Positions 56,884 to 64,000 of a stretch of DNA of 64,000 nt are shown one piece after another. The notes beneath the pieces were generated by a model. The model was given only the letters and a program-made list of their open reading frames with translations. It made no database searches and was not told the origin of the DNA. Source of the DNA: Perkinsela sp. pyNocScin1 (Eukaryota; Euglenozoa; Kinetoplastea; Prokinetoplastida; Perkinselidae); NCBI GenBank assembly GCA_964019655.1, contig CAXHTR010000003.1:1-64000 (forward strand), given 5' to 3'. Position 1 is the stretch's first letter. Every line of letters starts with the position of its first letter. The translations under genes were made by a program, and so were the position numbers.

Positions 56884-59166
56884 ATGCAGGAATCATATAT
56901 GAGCCTTCTTCAAGCACGCGCATATCGCTTCGTGGAATCAACGTGTAAAGAAGGTATCGAGCGAGAATTGAACACAAAAATGGCAGCAATTAAGGCAAAG
57001 GACGTGGCCGTTTACATGTCCCCTGATACAGATGCCCATGGTAGTAATGGCCCAATGCTTACCGTGGCGAGTGTGTACCTACCGCTCAGTATCAACTTTC
57101 TGAAATTGGCGAACACCGAACCACTTGTCGCACAGTATGCAATTAACGAGCCTTCAAAATGTATCGATGTACTAGTGACCGCTGCGCTTGATGTACAAAA
57201 GAGTATACTGTGTGAGAAAAAGGATTCGTCCATGGTAATCGAGGTGGAAGCTGAAAATCTCCTTTTCAAAGCGACACAGATGCAAGTTCTTGAAAAGGAC
57301 AATGTTTGCACCCCACTTTTCCAATTCGAAGGTTTTACCATTCGCTTTAAGAGCTTCGTGACGCCATCTCGTGCGCTAATCTCCCTTTGCACTAACGACA
57401 TAGGTAAGTTTGTGAGCATTTGTGGAATCGTATCGGCTGTGAGTGAGAAGAAGGTTATTCTTGTCGAACGTGACTATTTGTGTACCAAGTGCCATAAAGT
57501 GACACGTGTGTGCGCGGACGTGGCACAGCGATATCGACTACAGGCCCCTCATGCATGTCAGTACTGCCTATCGATGAGAAAGAAGAGTAATTTCGAGCTG
57601 AGCCGTGGAAAGAGGAACCCTGAGCCCGTCGCCTGTAAGGAATCATATGAGAAGCATAGTCCCAAAAACAAATTTCACAAGGCTTTTAATGGGGAGACCT
57701 TTCAGCAGATAGACGAGCAAAAAGAGCGGTGGATGGATTTCCAAGAAATAAAGATCAGTGAACGCCAGGTACTCGGAAATAGTAGCGAACAAAGTCTATC
57801 AACGAAGTACGTGACAGTTGTGCTTCAGCGAGATCTCGTCGATACGATCAGCGTTGGAGAAGAGGTTGGTATACTTGCCATTCCAACTATGCAGTGGCTT
57901 CACCCAGTCTCACACGGCGCAGCGTGCATCCCTAGAATGGTGTTCTTTGCGAATGATATCACGCTTTTAGCTCCCAAGAAGGAGACGCCATATGAAGCGA
58001 TAGCTGGTGCATTAATTTCAAGGCAGCATATTGTGGAAATGTGTAGGCCCACTGATCTTCGATTGCGCGACGAGTATATAGAATCACTTTTCCCCGATGT
58101 TCACGGTCAATTCAGTCTCAAACTCGCCATTGTTCTTGTGCTCATTGGTGGATGTCCGAGGGATATAATCAACGGGGTAAAGAGACGTTCAGCGTGCCAC
58201 TTACTTCTCCATGGGCCGCCTTGCACTGGGAAGACAATGCTTTTACAGCAAGCACACTACCTCTCAGTGCAGAAGCGCCAAGGTAAAGGTGGTGTGATGA
58301 TAACAGGGACAGGAACATCCGTCGCTGGTCTGACGGCCGCGGCTGTTCGCGAGAGCGGTGAAGGAGAGGCAACGTGGAATCTTGAGGCGGGTGCTCTTGT
58401 GCTCAGCAATGAGGGCGTGTGCTGTATTGATGACTTCCATAAGCTCACAGCTCCCGCTCGCATGTCGCTCCTCGAAGCTATGGAGCAGCAGCACGTCTCA
58501 GTAGCAAAGGCTGGCGTCCTGTGCTCGCTGAGTGCGAGATGCAGCGTTATCGCAGCTGCTACAAAGGCAAGCTCATATACTGACGATTTAACGGCCTCTA
58601 ATAATCACTCGCTGGACATTGATTTGCCACTCCTAAGTAGATTTGATCTAATCTTCGCTGTGAACGATTCAAAAGACACACGATGCGACGAAGATTTTGT
58701 GACTTTCTTCCTAAACTGCCGTGAAAAAACTCTTGCTGATAACCTGTGTGTAAAGAGCGCTTACATTCGATACGCAGCATCACAGCGCACCTCCGATTTG
58801 CCAGATAAGCTCAAATTCCTCCTTCTTGCTTACTATGAACATCTCAAGAAGGACCACCTTTCTAACCATCGCTTTCATCTACCGACAGGTGAGTCGCCCA
58901 TGACGATTCGAACGCTTGAATCGCTCATTCGATTAACACAGGCCCACGCGAAGCTCATGGGTCATCCTACTCCTGTCGCTGAAGATGTGTTATCTATCAT
59001 TTGGTTGTTTGAGCAATCTATTCTGGGAACAGGCATTTTGAAACATGTACCAGCAGGCCTGAGTGAGACCGACTCGAATGTTTTCGAATGGTTGCAATGG
59101 GCGTTGCAAAATGATAATTTTTTGAGCAAATTTAAGTATTGCGCGTGTATTACCAGCCTGGCATAA
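56884..59166 (+). CDS. MCM9-like MCM-family helicase with altered ATPase motifs
   Basis: The product is 760 residues from 56884, or 755 if the next ATG (56899) is used; a pyrimidine tract ending in CAG at 56889 favours the latter. The N-terminal OB region carries a zinc finger CTKC-x25-CQYC (about 200). The AAA+ core has Walker A HGPPCTGKT (about 443), TGTGTSVAGLTAAAVRESG, ATWNLEAGALVLSNEG (about 500), Walker B CCIDDF (about 517) and the arginine finger PLLSRFDLIF (about 583). WNLEAGALVL, VAKAGVLC and EAMEQQ are closest to MCM9, a repair helicase acting with MCM8. Oddly, Walker B has Asp for Glu and the sensor-1 AAN is AAT (VIAAATKASS), so ATP hydrolysis may be weak. No C-terminal extension is present. 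Confidence 0.83.
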   Translation: MQESYMSLLQARAYRFVESTCKEGIERELNTKMAAIKAKDVAVYMSPDTDAHGSNGPMLTVASVYLPLSINFLKLANTEPLVAQYAINEPSKCIDVLVTAALDVQKSILCEKKDSSMVIEVEAENLLFKATQMQVLEKDNVCTPLFQFEGFTIRFKSFVTPSRALISLCTNDIGKFVSICGIVSAVSEKKVILVERDYLCTKCHKVTRVCADVAQRYRLQAPHACQYCLSMRKKSNFELSRGKRNPEPVACKESYEKHSPKNKFHKAFNGETFQQIDEQKERWMDFQEIKISERQVLGNSSEQSLSTKYVTVVLQRDLVDTISVGEEVGILAIPTMQWLHPVSHGAACIPRMVFFANDITLLAPKKETPYEAIAGALISRQHIVEMCRPTDLRLRDEYIESLFPDVHGQFSLKLAIVLVLIGGCPRDIINGVKRRSACHLLLHGPPCTGKTMLLQQAHYLSVQKRQGKGGVMITGTGTSVAGLTAAAVRESGEGEATWNLEAGALVLSNEGVCCIDDFHKLTAPARMSLLEAMEQQHVSVAKAGVLCSLSARCSVIAAATKASSYTDDLTASNNHSLDIDLPLLSRFDLIFAVNDSKDTRCDEDFVTFFLNCREKTLADNLCVKSAYIRYAASQRTSDLPDKLKFLLLAYYEHLKKDHLSNHRFHLPTGESPMTIRTLESLIRLTQAHAKLMGHPTPVAEDVLSIIWLFEQSILGTGILKHVPAGLSETDSNVFEWLQWALQNDNFLSKFKYCACITSLA

Positions 59167-59205
59167 TTTTTTCATCTGTATTGTATCCCTACTTTTTCAT
59201 TTACG

Positions 59206-62004
59206 ATGAGCATTCGGAGAAAATCTGCATACAGCTTTGTCAATGATCCACGAGACGAAAAGAAGCGGGTCTCAACAGACGCAAGCTACGATCCAAGCAC
59301 CTTGCATATCCCACAGGCTCAGCTAGAGTCAATGAAAAAGATGGAGCGCCAGTATTGGGACATCAAGCGCAAAAATTTTGATATTGTCATATTCTTTAAG
59401 AAAGGAAAATTCTATGAACTCTACGATACTGACGCAGAGCTTGCAAGTCGGGAGTTTGGACTACGGATAGTCAATGACGTCCGCTCAACAGGCATGATGA
59501 TGAGTGGTGTGCCTGAGCAGAGCTTCACGATGTGGTCACAGCGCTTCATCACTCGGGGGTACAAAGTTGGACGAGTCGAGCAGATGGTACAGCAGAACGC
59601 CAAGCCAAACGATTTCATGCACCGTGAACTCGTGAGGGTCTACAGCTCGGCGACTCTAAATGATACGGAATTCATCCAAACGAGCGATGCAATATATTTA
59701 GTTGCCGTTTATGAGAACGTTAGCGCTGCTGACGCCCTACTTGGAGTTTGTGCCATCGACTGCTCGCGCTCCAAAGGATGTTTTGCGCACTTTGAAGGAC
59801 CTGAAAGATACCTTCAGCTCAAGACGTTTTTATACCACACAGCCCCGCATGAGATCATTGTTCCACAGTACGCATCTATATCGAAAACACTCAATGATAT
59901 CATTTATGGTTACCAGTCTCCCGTATGCTTTCTGCGCAACATGAATGTCCCTGAGGAGATTTCCAAATCGAATGCTTTCAGTGAAGTCTTTAATGCAGGT
60001 AGAGAGGAGCGCATGAGTTGGGCGATGGCCATCGCCCAACAGCCGTCGCACGTACACATCGCTTTCTGGCTCGCAACAGAGTATCTCAGGAAACTGCATG
60101 TCCTCACGGAAACGCTTAATGAGCACTTATCTCTCGAACCATTCGCATCGGATAGCAAGGAGCATGTACAGTCCAACTTCATGATCCTTGACTGCCATAC
60201 ACTGCAACATCTCAACATCGTCCCATCGAATGCCACGCCATCCCAGCATGCGTCAGGGCGCTCGCAGCATAAGACAGCGCGGTCGTTTTTCACGCGCATT
60301 GACTACACGTTGACGAGCGCTGGCAAACGTTTACTCAAAAACTGGGTGCTGCATCCACTTCGGGTGGCAAAGGAGATACAAAGGCGCCAAGATTTTGTTA
60401 AGGAACTTATGAATTTCAATGCTCGCAGGGAAAGTGTGTACCAATGCCTAAAAAAATGCAAGGGTAAAGACATAGAACGAAACAGCTGGAAGCTTCGTGC
60501 ACTGGCAGACGAAAAGAGCGTTATGTGGGTCGACCCAAAGCAGCAAGGAAAGAAAGTCCACGACACATTGCGACAGGTTCTGACATTGGCTCTCGCATAC
60601 GTTTCCATTTTGCATAATGTCTTGCTCTCAGAGGAGATGCAGAGCATAGAAATGGCTCATCACATTCTGAAAACGATACCAGGTAGCCTTCAAAAGGACA
60701 TTGAAGCCTTTGAGGCCGAGTTTCTTGCTCTGCCAGGTGGTTCTGAGAATGAGTTTTATGGTGGCTTTCTGATGCCGAGCCAGGAAAATAATCCTGAGTA
60801 TGCGAAAATTGAAACAACGATTTCTCGATTGCACGCTTCCCTGGAATGTCGTTTGATAGCCGCTCAAGACCATTTTGGCGATAAAACTGTCCGCTACATC
60901 GACCTTGGGAAAGATAAATTTCTGATTGAGGTTCCACTGAAAAAATATCGCGCGTCAGTAGATTTTGCGGAGTTCAATCGCACAGCTGGCTTTGTTCGAC
61001 TTATCGAGGAGAGATCGAAGAAAGATGTACAAGAGCTATCTCGTTTGGAAAGTCAAAAAGAGTACTTTTTGCAGAACTTTTTGAGGAAGACAATTCTCCA
61101 TCGATATATTGCGATACACACTAGTATCCTTAGCCTTGTGCAAGCGATTGCTGCTCTAGACGCGCTTAACGCACTCGCTGTCTACTCGGACGCTGGGGAC
61201 ATGTGCTGTCCGGAGATCATCCCTAACGATGGACACGGTCTTTTCGAAGCGAAAGGGTTGTTTCACCCGGAGACAAAAGTCCTCAGTGACTCCGCAGCGA
61301 GCACCATTGTGCGTAACGATGTCTCTCTGAACCCAAAATCGAGCAAGACTATCATTTTGACGGGCCCAAATATGGGAGGTAAATCAACGCTTATGCGATC
61401 CATTGCCAATGCATGTATCGGAGCGCAGATCGGCTGCTTTGTGCACGCAACGTCGTGCACGTTAAGTCCAATGGATCGCATATACACCCGCATTGGAGCG
61501 AAGGACGCCCTTTTCCAAGGAAAGTCAACTTTTCTTGTCGAACTATCCGAGACTGCGCACATTTTACAAAGAGCGACAAATCACTCGCTGGTACTTGTTG
61601 ACGAACTCGGTCGCGGTACATCAACGCTTGACGGGTATGCCATCGCTTGGGGCTCACTCCTGTACCTTGTCGACCGAAACTGCTTTACAGTTTTCTCCAC
61701 ACATTATTATTTTCTAGCCATCGAGGCCATCATGCACTTTGCTAGCGATGCGAACAAAGTCTGCGCGATGCAGATGCAGTTTTTAGAGAAAGCACACCAA
61801 GGAAAGCTCAGTCTTCTGTACAAGCTCATCCCTGGTATATGCTCAAAGTCGTACGGTCTCGATGTCGCTCGACGGGCAGGTATTCCCGATAGCGTGATTG
61901 CACGTGCAAAGGTCAATGGCCGTCAGCTGGCGTCTCTTCTTGGTTTCGATGATAAATCAATGAACGGAAGTATTCTTAAGATACTCATGGAGAAGCTGCA
62001 GTAA
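59206..62004 (+). CDS. MSH6: DNA mismatch repair protein MSH6
   Basis: The 932-residue MutS homolog fits MSH6, the mispair-reading partner of MSH2. The entry DASYDPSTLHIPQAQL leads to QYWDIKRKNFDIVIFFKKGKFYELYDTDA (about 48-76), including the Phe-x-Glu mispair-binding motif KFYELY. The ATPase has Walker A TGPNMGGKST (about 717), DRIYTRIGAKDALFQGKSTF, Walker B LVLVDELGRGTS (about 796) and FSTHYYFL (about 828). It lacks the N-terminal PCNA-binding and PWWP extension of animal MSH6, which explains the shorter length. MSH2 was excluded because it lacks FYE. It follows the MCM9-like gene by only 39 bases. Confidence 0.93.
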   Translation: MSIRRKSAYSFVNDPRDEKKRVSTDASYDPSTLHIPQAQLESMKKMERQYWDIKRKNFDIVIFFKKGKFYELYDTDAELASREFGLRIVNDVRSTGMMMSGVPEQSFTMWSQRFITRGYKVGRVEQMVQQNAKPNDFMHRELVRVYSSATLNDTEFIQTSDAIYLVAVYENVSAADALLGVCAIDCSRSKGCFAHFEGPERYLQLKTFLYHTAPHEIIVPQYASISKTLNDIIYGYQSPVCFLRNMNVPEEISKSNAFSEVFNAGREERMSWAMAIAQQPSHVHIAFWLATEYLRKLHVLTETLNEHLSLEPFASDSKEHVQSNFMILDCHTLQHLNIVPSNATPSQHASGRSQHKTARSFFTRIDYTLTSAGKRLLKNWVLHPLRVAKEIQRRQDFVKELMNFNARRESVYQCLKKCKGKDIERNSWKLRALADEKSVMWVDPKQQGKKVHDTLRQVLTLALAYVSILHNVLLSEEMQSIEMAHHILKTIPGSLQKDIEAFEAEFLALPGGSENEFYGGFLMPSQENNPEYAKIETTISRLHASLECRLIAAQDHFGDKTVRYIDLGKDKFLIEVPLKKYRASVDFAEFNRTAGFVRLIEERSKKDVQELSRLESQKEYFLQNFLRKTILHRYIAIHTSILSLVQAIAALDALNALAVYSDAGDMCCPEIIPNDGHGLFEAKGLFHPETKVLSDSAASTIVRNDVSLNPKSSKTIILTGPNMGGKSTLMRSIANACIGAQIGCFVHATSCTLSPMDRIYTRIGAKDALFQGKSTFLVELSETAHILQRATNHSLVLVDELGRGTSTLDGYAIAWGSLLYLVDRNCFTVFSTHYYFLAIEAIMHFASDANKVCAMQMQFLEKAHQGKLSLLYKLIPGICSKSYGLDVARRAGIPDSVIARAKVNGRQLASLLGFDDKSMNGSILKILMEKLQ

Positions 62005-62288
62005 GCTCAGTTGTAGGGTAAGTCTTACGCTTTATCGGACCATCGCAGTGAGGAATTGCGTATAAGAATCGGAAAGAATTATGGAATAATATACAATCGC
62101 ACATGAATTCAATCTCAGGTATCTTTTTTACCGACCGTTTCGCAGTGTAGGTGCAGCTGTACTCTTGATCCCAATAACCTGGCTCATTAATCAGCTCACA
62201 AAAGCTCAAAACTTGTTTCAATTTTTGCTTCTCGAAAGGCATCGAAAATAAATAATTACGTTTTTCTTCTTCTTGGAATTTTTATCCC
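62005..62288. other. Spacer with long pyrimidine tract before the kinesin
   Basis: This 284-base gap has no recognised gene. Its end, 62262-62288, is a long run (GTTTTTCTTCTTCTTGGAATTTTTATCCC region) typical of a trans-splice acceptor tract, but no AG lies between the tract and the ATG at 62289, so either an AG upstream of the tract is used or the start is further inside. Confidence 0.4.
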
Positions 62289-64000
62289 ATGTCAGCGATC
62301 CAGACAGCTGTCCGAATCAAGCCTATTGCAAAAGGCGAAGCCGCAACAAGTAACATGCAGGCACTGCCTGAGGCGAAACGTATATTGCTTGGAGCGAAGG
62401 CATTCGATTGTGACTTTGTACTGCCTGGGACGACGACGCAAATTAGTGTTTTCGAGCACACGTGTGTTCCTATAGTCGACTCTGTAATTGATGGTAACCA
62501 AGGAACAATACTCGTTTACGGCCAAACTGGAACTGGAAAGACGCACACCATGTTCAGCTCTACAGAGGGTTCCCCAGATGGCATTGTGTACCAGTCGATT
62601 CAGCGAATGCTAGAAGCATCTATTGAAAAAAATGCAATTCTTGCTTTATCTGCACTGGAAGTTTACCTTGAAAAAGTAACCGACTTACAATCATCCAAGG
62701 AAGTGACTGTTCGAAAAGAATTTCGCCCAGATCTCGATTGGCAGCCAATAAAGTGCATAACCGAGGCTGAAAAGCGCATAAATGATGCGCTTCGAAGCCG
62801 CCATACCACATCGACGAGCATGAACGAACGCAGCAGCCGTGGGCACGTCATCATCAACATCAAAATGCTCATACCAAAAGTTGGCGAAGCCACCCAAGCG
62901 TGTGATACTCCAATAGACACCAATGATGGCCCTATCGTCGAATCACAGTTAACTTTGGTTGATCTTGCGGGCTCAGAGAATACTCACCGTTCCAGGGTAC
63001 AAGGACGGGCGATGCTCGAAGCTTCGTCAATAAATCGTAGCCTTCTTGCGCTAAAAAAAATCATACTGGAGCTCTCATCATCCTCAGCCCCATCGCATGT
63101 GTCGTATCGCGACTCCAAGCTCACGCTGCTCCTCCAGGACTCGATCGGAGGTTATAGCAAGACTCTTTTAATAGCATGTGTCTCGACCGCTGGAAAAGAT
63201 ATTGAAGAGACTCGCTCGACACTGGAGTATGCTACCAAGGCCCGCCAGATTCGGAATCTTGTACACTCAGAGAAAGACCGCCTGCTTGCGAAAATCAAAG
63301 CGCTTGAATTTGACAACCAGCGCTACCGTAACAAGTTTGAGTCCTTCTTGCACGAAAAAGGCAGCGTGACACTCAGCAAAGCCGAGTACGAGGAGCTTAG
63401 CAGCGCAAAGATCAATAGCCAGCTCTTAGAAGAGGAGTTGATAGATACTCGAAAGCGCATGAATGCCCGCTTAAACTCCGAGATCTACCTCAACGTCATT
63501 CGGGATATCTCCGCAGAGCGAGAGAAGGCTCATGCGTCTGAAGTTCAAAGACTGCTCGATACCCATGCCAAGCTTAATGAGGGGATTAGGGCTTTGACGC
63601 AGGCACACTTTGGAAAAGTTATGCAGGTGGTCGCTGAGGCTGTGCAGCGCATGAATGAAACAATTACCCCAATATCAAATCTCTCAGATGAGCACAATGT
63701 TATGATACGGAGGGAGTCGTGTGCTATTCAAGAGAAATACAAGGCTCATGTGACATCCACCTCAGCTTCCTTGGTTAGCAAAGCAAGTGAATGCAAGTGG
63801 CAAGCTAGGCACGCGCAAAGGTCGTTTGAAGCAATGTGCAATAATACAGGCATAAATGAAGGCCTCGGAGTAGTGACGGACAGTCTCAAGCGAGCTATAG
63901 GAGTTTTAGAAGACATAGCTGCAAGATCTACGCCCGTTGAGAATCACACTGAGCTGTCACAAATCATCCATTCGATTGCTGAGAGCAGTGTGAGCACCGT
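62289..64000 (+). CDS. Kinesin motor protein, partial (C-terminus beyond window edge)
   Basis: From the ATG at 62289 the frame stays open for 570 codons to the window edge. The N-terminal motor domain (about 1-320) shows VRIKPI (strand 1), the P-loop GQTGTGKTHTM (about 78-88), switch I NERSSRGH (about 179), switch II LVDLAGSE (about 222) and the neck entry EYATKARQIRN (about 312). A coiled-coil stalk follows (ALEFDNQRYRNKFES and onward). An N-terminal motor with this neck suggests plus-end movement. The class is unclear; kinesin-5 (BimC) is possible. Switch I reads SSRGH instead of the almost universal SSRSH, and the segment before the P-loop is short (about 77 residues). Confidence 0.88.
   Translation, partial: MSAIQTAVRIKPIAKGEAATSNMQALPEAKRILLGAKAFDCDFVLPGTTTQISVFEHTCVPIVDSVIDGNQGTILVYGQTGTGKTHTMFSSTEGSPDGIVYQSIQRMLEASIEKNAILALSALEVYLEKVTDLQSSKEVTVRKEFRPDLDWQPIKCITEAEKRINDALRSRHTTSTSMNERSSRGHVIINIKMLIPKVGEATQACDTPIDTNDGPIVESQLTLVDLAGSENTHRSRVQGRAMLEASSINRSLLALKKIILELSSSSAPSHVSYRDSKLTLLLQDSIGGYSKTLLIACVSTAGKDIEETRSTLEYATKARQIRNLVHSEKDRLLAKIKALEFDNQRYRNKFESFLHEKGSVTLSKAEYEELSSAKINSQLLEEELIDTRKRMNARLNSEIYLNVIRDISAEREKAHASEVQRLLDTHAKLNEGIRALTQAHFGKVMQVVAEAVQRMNETITPISNLSDEHNVMIRRESCAIQEKYKAHVTSTSASLVSKASECKWQARHAQRSFEAMCNNTGINEGLGVVTDSLKRAIGVLEDIAARSTPVENHTELSQIIHSIAESSVST

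Noticed and set aside
1-64000. Bacterial origin, because genes are dense and intron-free
   Set aside because: The content is eukaryotic (nucleoporin, Sec24, dynein light chain, kinesin, Sm proteins, RNA polymerase III) and the strand layout fits kinetoplastid polycistrons.
1-64000. CRISPR array, transposon or long tandem repeats
   Set aside because: No spaced direct repeats, no transposase or reverse transcriptase domain and no long tandem repeats were seen.

Overview
The window reads as nuclear DNA of a compact-genome kinetoplastid protist. Three things point this way. First, every supported gene from 1 to 36,375 lies on the minus strand and every one from about 37,856 to 64,000 on the plus strand, with one 1.48 kb gene-free divergent strand switch between them. 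That is the polycistronic layout of kinetoplastids. Second, all genes are uninterrupted, and many starts are preceded by a pyrimidine tract plus AG, as expected for spliced-leader trans-splicing. Third, the content includes kinetoplast-type mitochondrial genes: a bacterial-type topoisomerase IA, a KPAP/TUTase-type nucleotidyltransferase, an RNase III editing endonuclease with a U1-like zinc finger, and an EngA-type double GTPase. Intergenic gaps are mostly 40-200 bases, much tighter than in Trypanosoma or Leishmania. A reduced kinetoplastid such as the endosymbiont Perkinsela, or another early-branching form, is therefore a reasonable inference, but it is not proven from this sequence.

Left unit (minus strand, transcribed from about 36.4 kb toward 1): Mago nashi, a Prp16-like DEAH helicase, mitochondrial uS17, Tousled-like kinase, a mini MCM10-like zinc protein, tryptophanyl-tRNA synthetase, CGFS glutaredoxin, an HMG-like mitochondrial protein, an unknown protein, RNA polymerase III subunit 2, editing endonuclease, a RecA-fold protein, a kelch protein, PDCD5, mitochondrial RNA polymerase, Sec24, eIF3g, an HTH protein, dynein light chain LC8, an FG nucleoporin, the KPAP-like polymerase, a large secreted lectin-like protein and topoisomerase IA (cut by the window edge).

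Right unit (plus strand): stomatin-like protein 2, EngA-like GTPase, SmD1, two small unknown proteins, ribosomal protein uL29 (L35), an SVOP/SV2-like transporter, an SmE-like protein, a 1344-residue TPR protein, a Sly1-like SM protein, eIF3b, a p24 cargo receptor, a SAC3/GANP protein, HSP10, an MCM9-like helicase with altered ATPase residues, MSH6 and a kinesin (cut by the window edge).

Neighbours in such units are co-transcribed but usually not functionally grouped. Still, the window is rich in mitochondrial gene expression (topoisomerase, RNA polymerase, editing nuclease, poly(A)/uridylyl transferase, ribosomal protein, ribosome-assembly GTPase), in RNA processing (Sm proteins, DEAH helicase, Mago, SAC3) and in replication/repair (MCM9-like, MSH6, MCM10-like, RecA-like). 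No tRNA, rRNA, transposon or CRISPR array was recognised.
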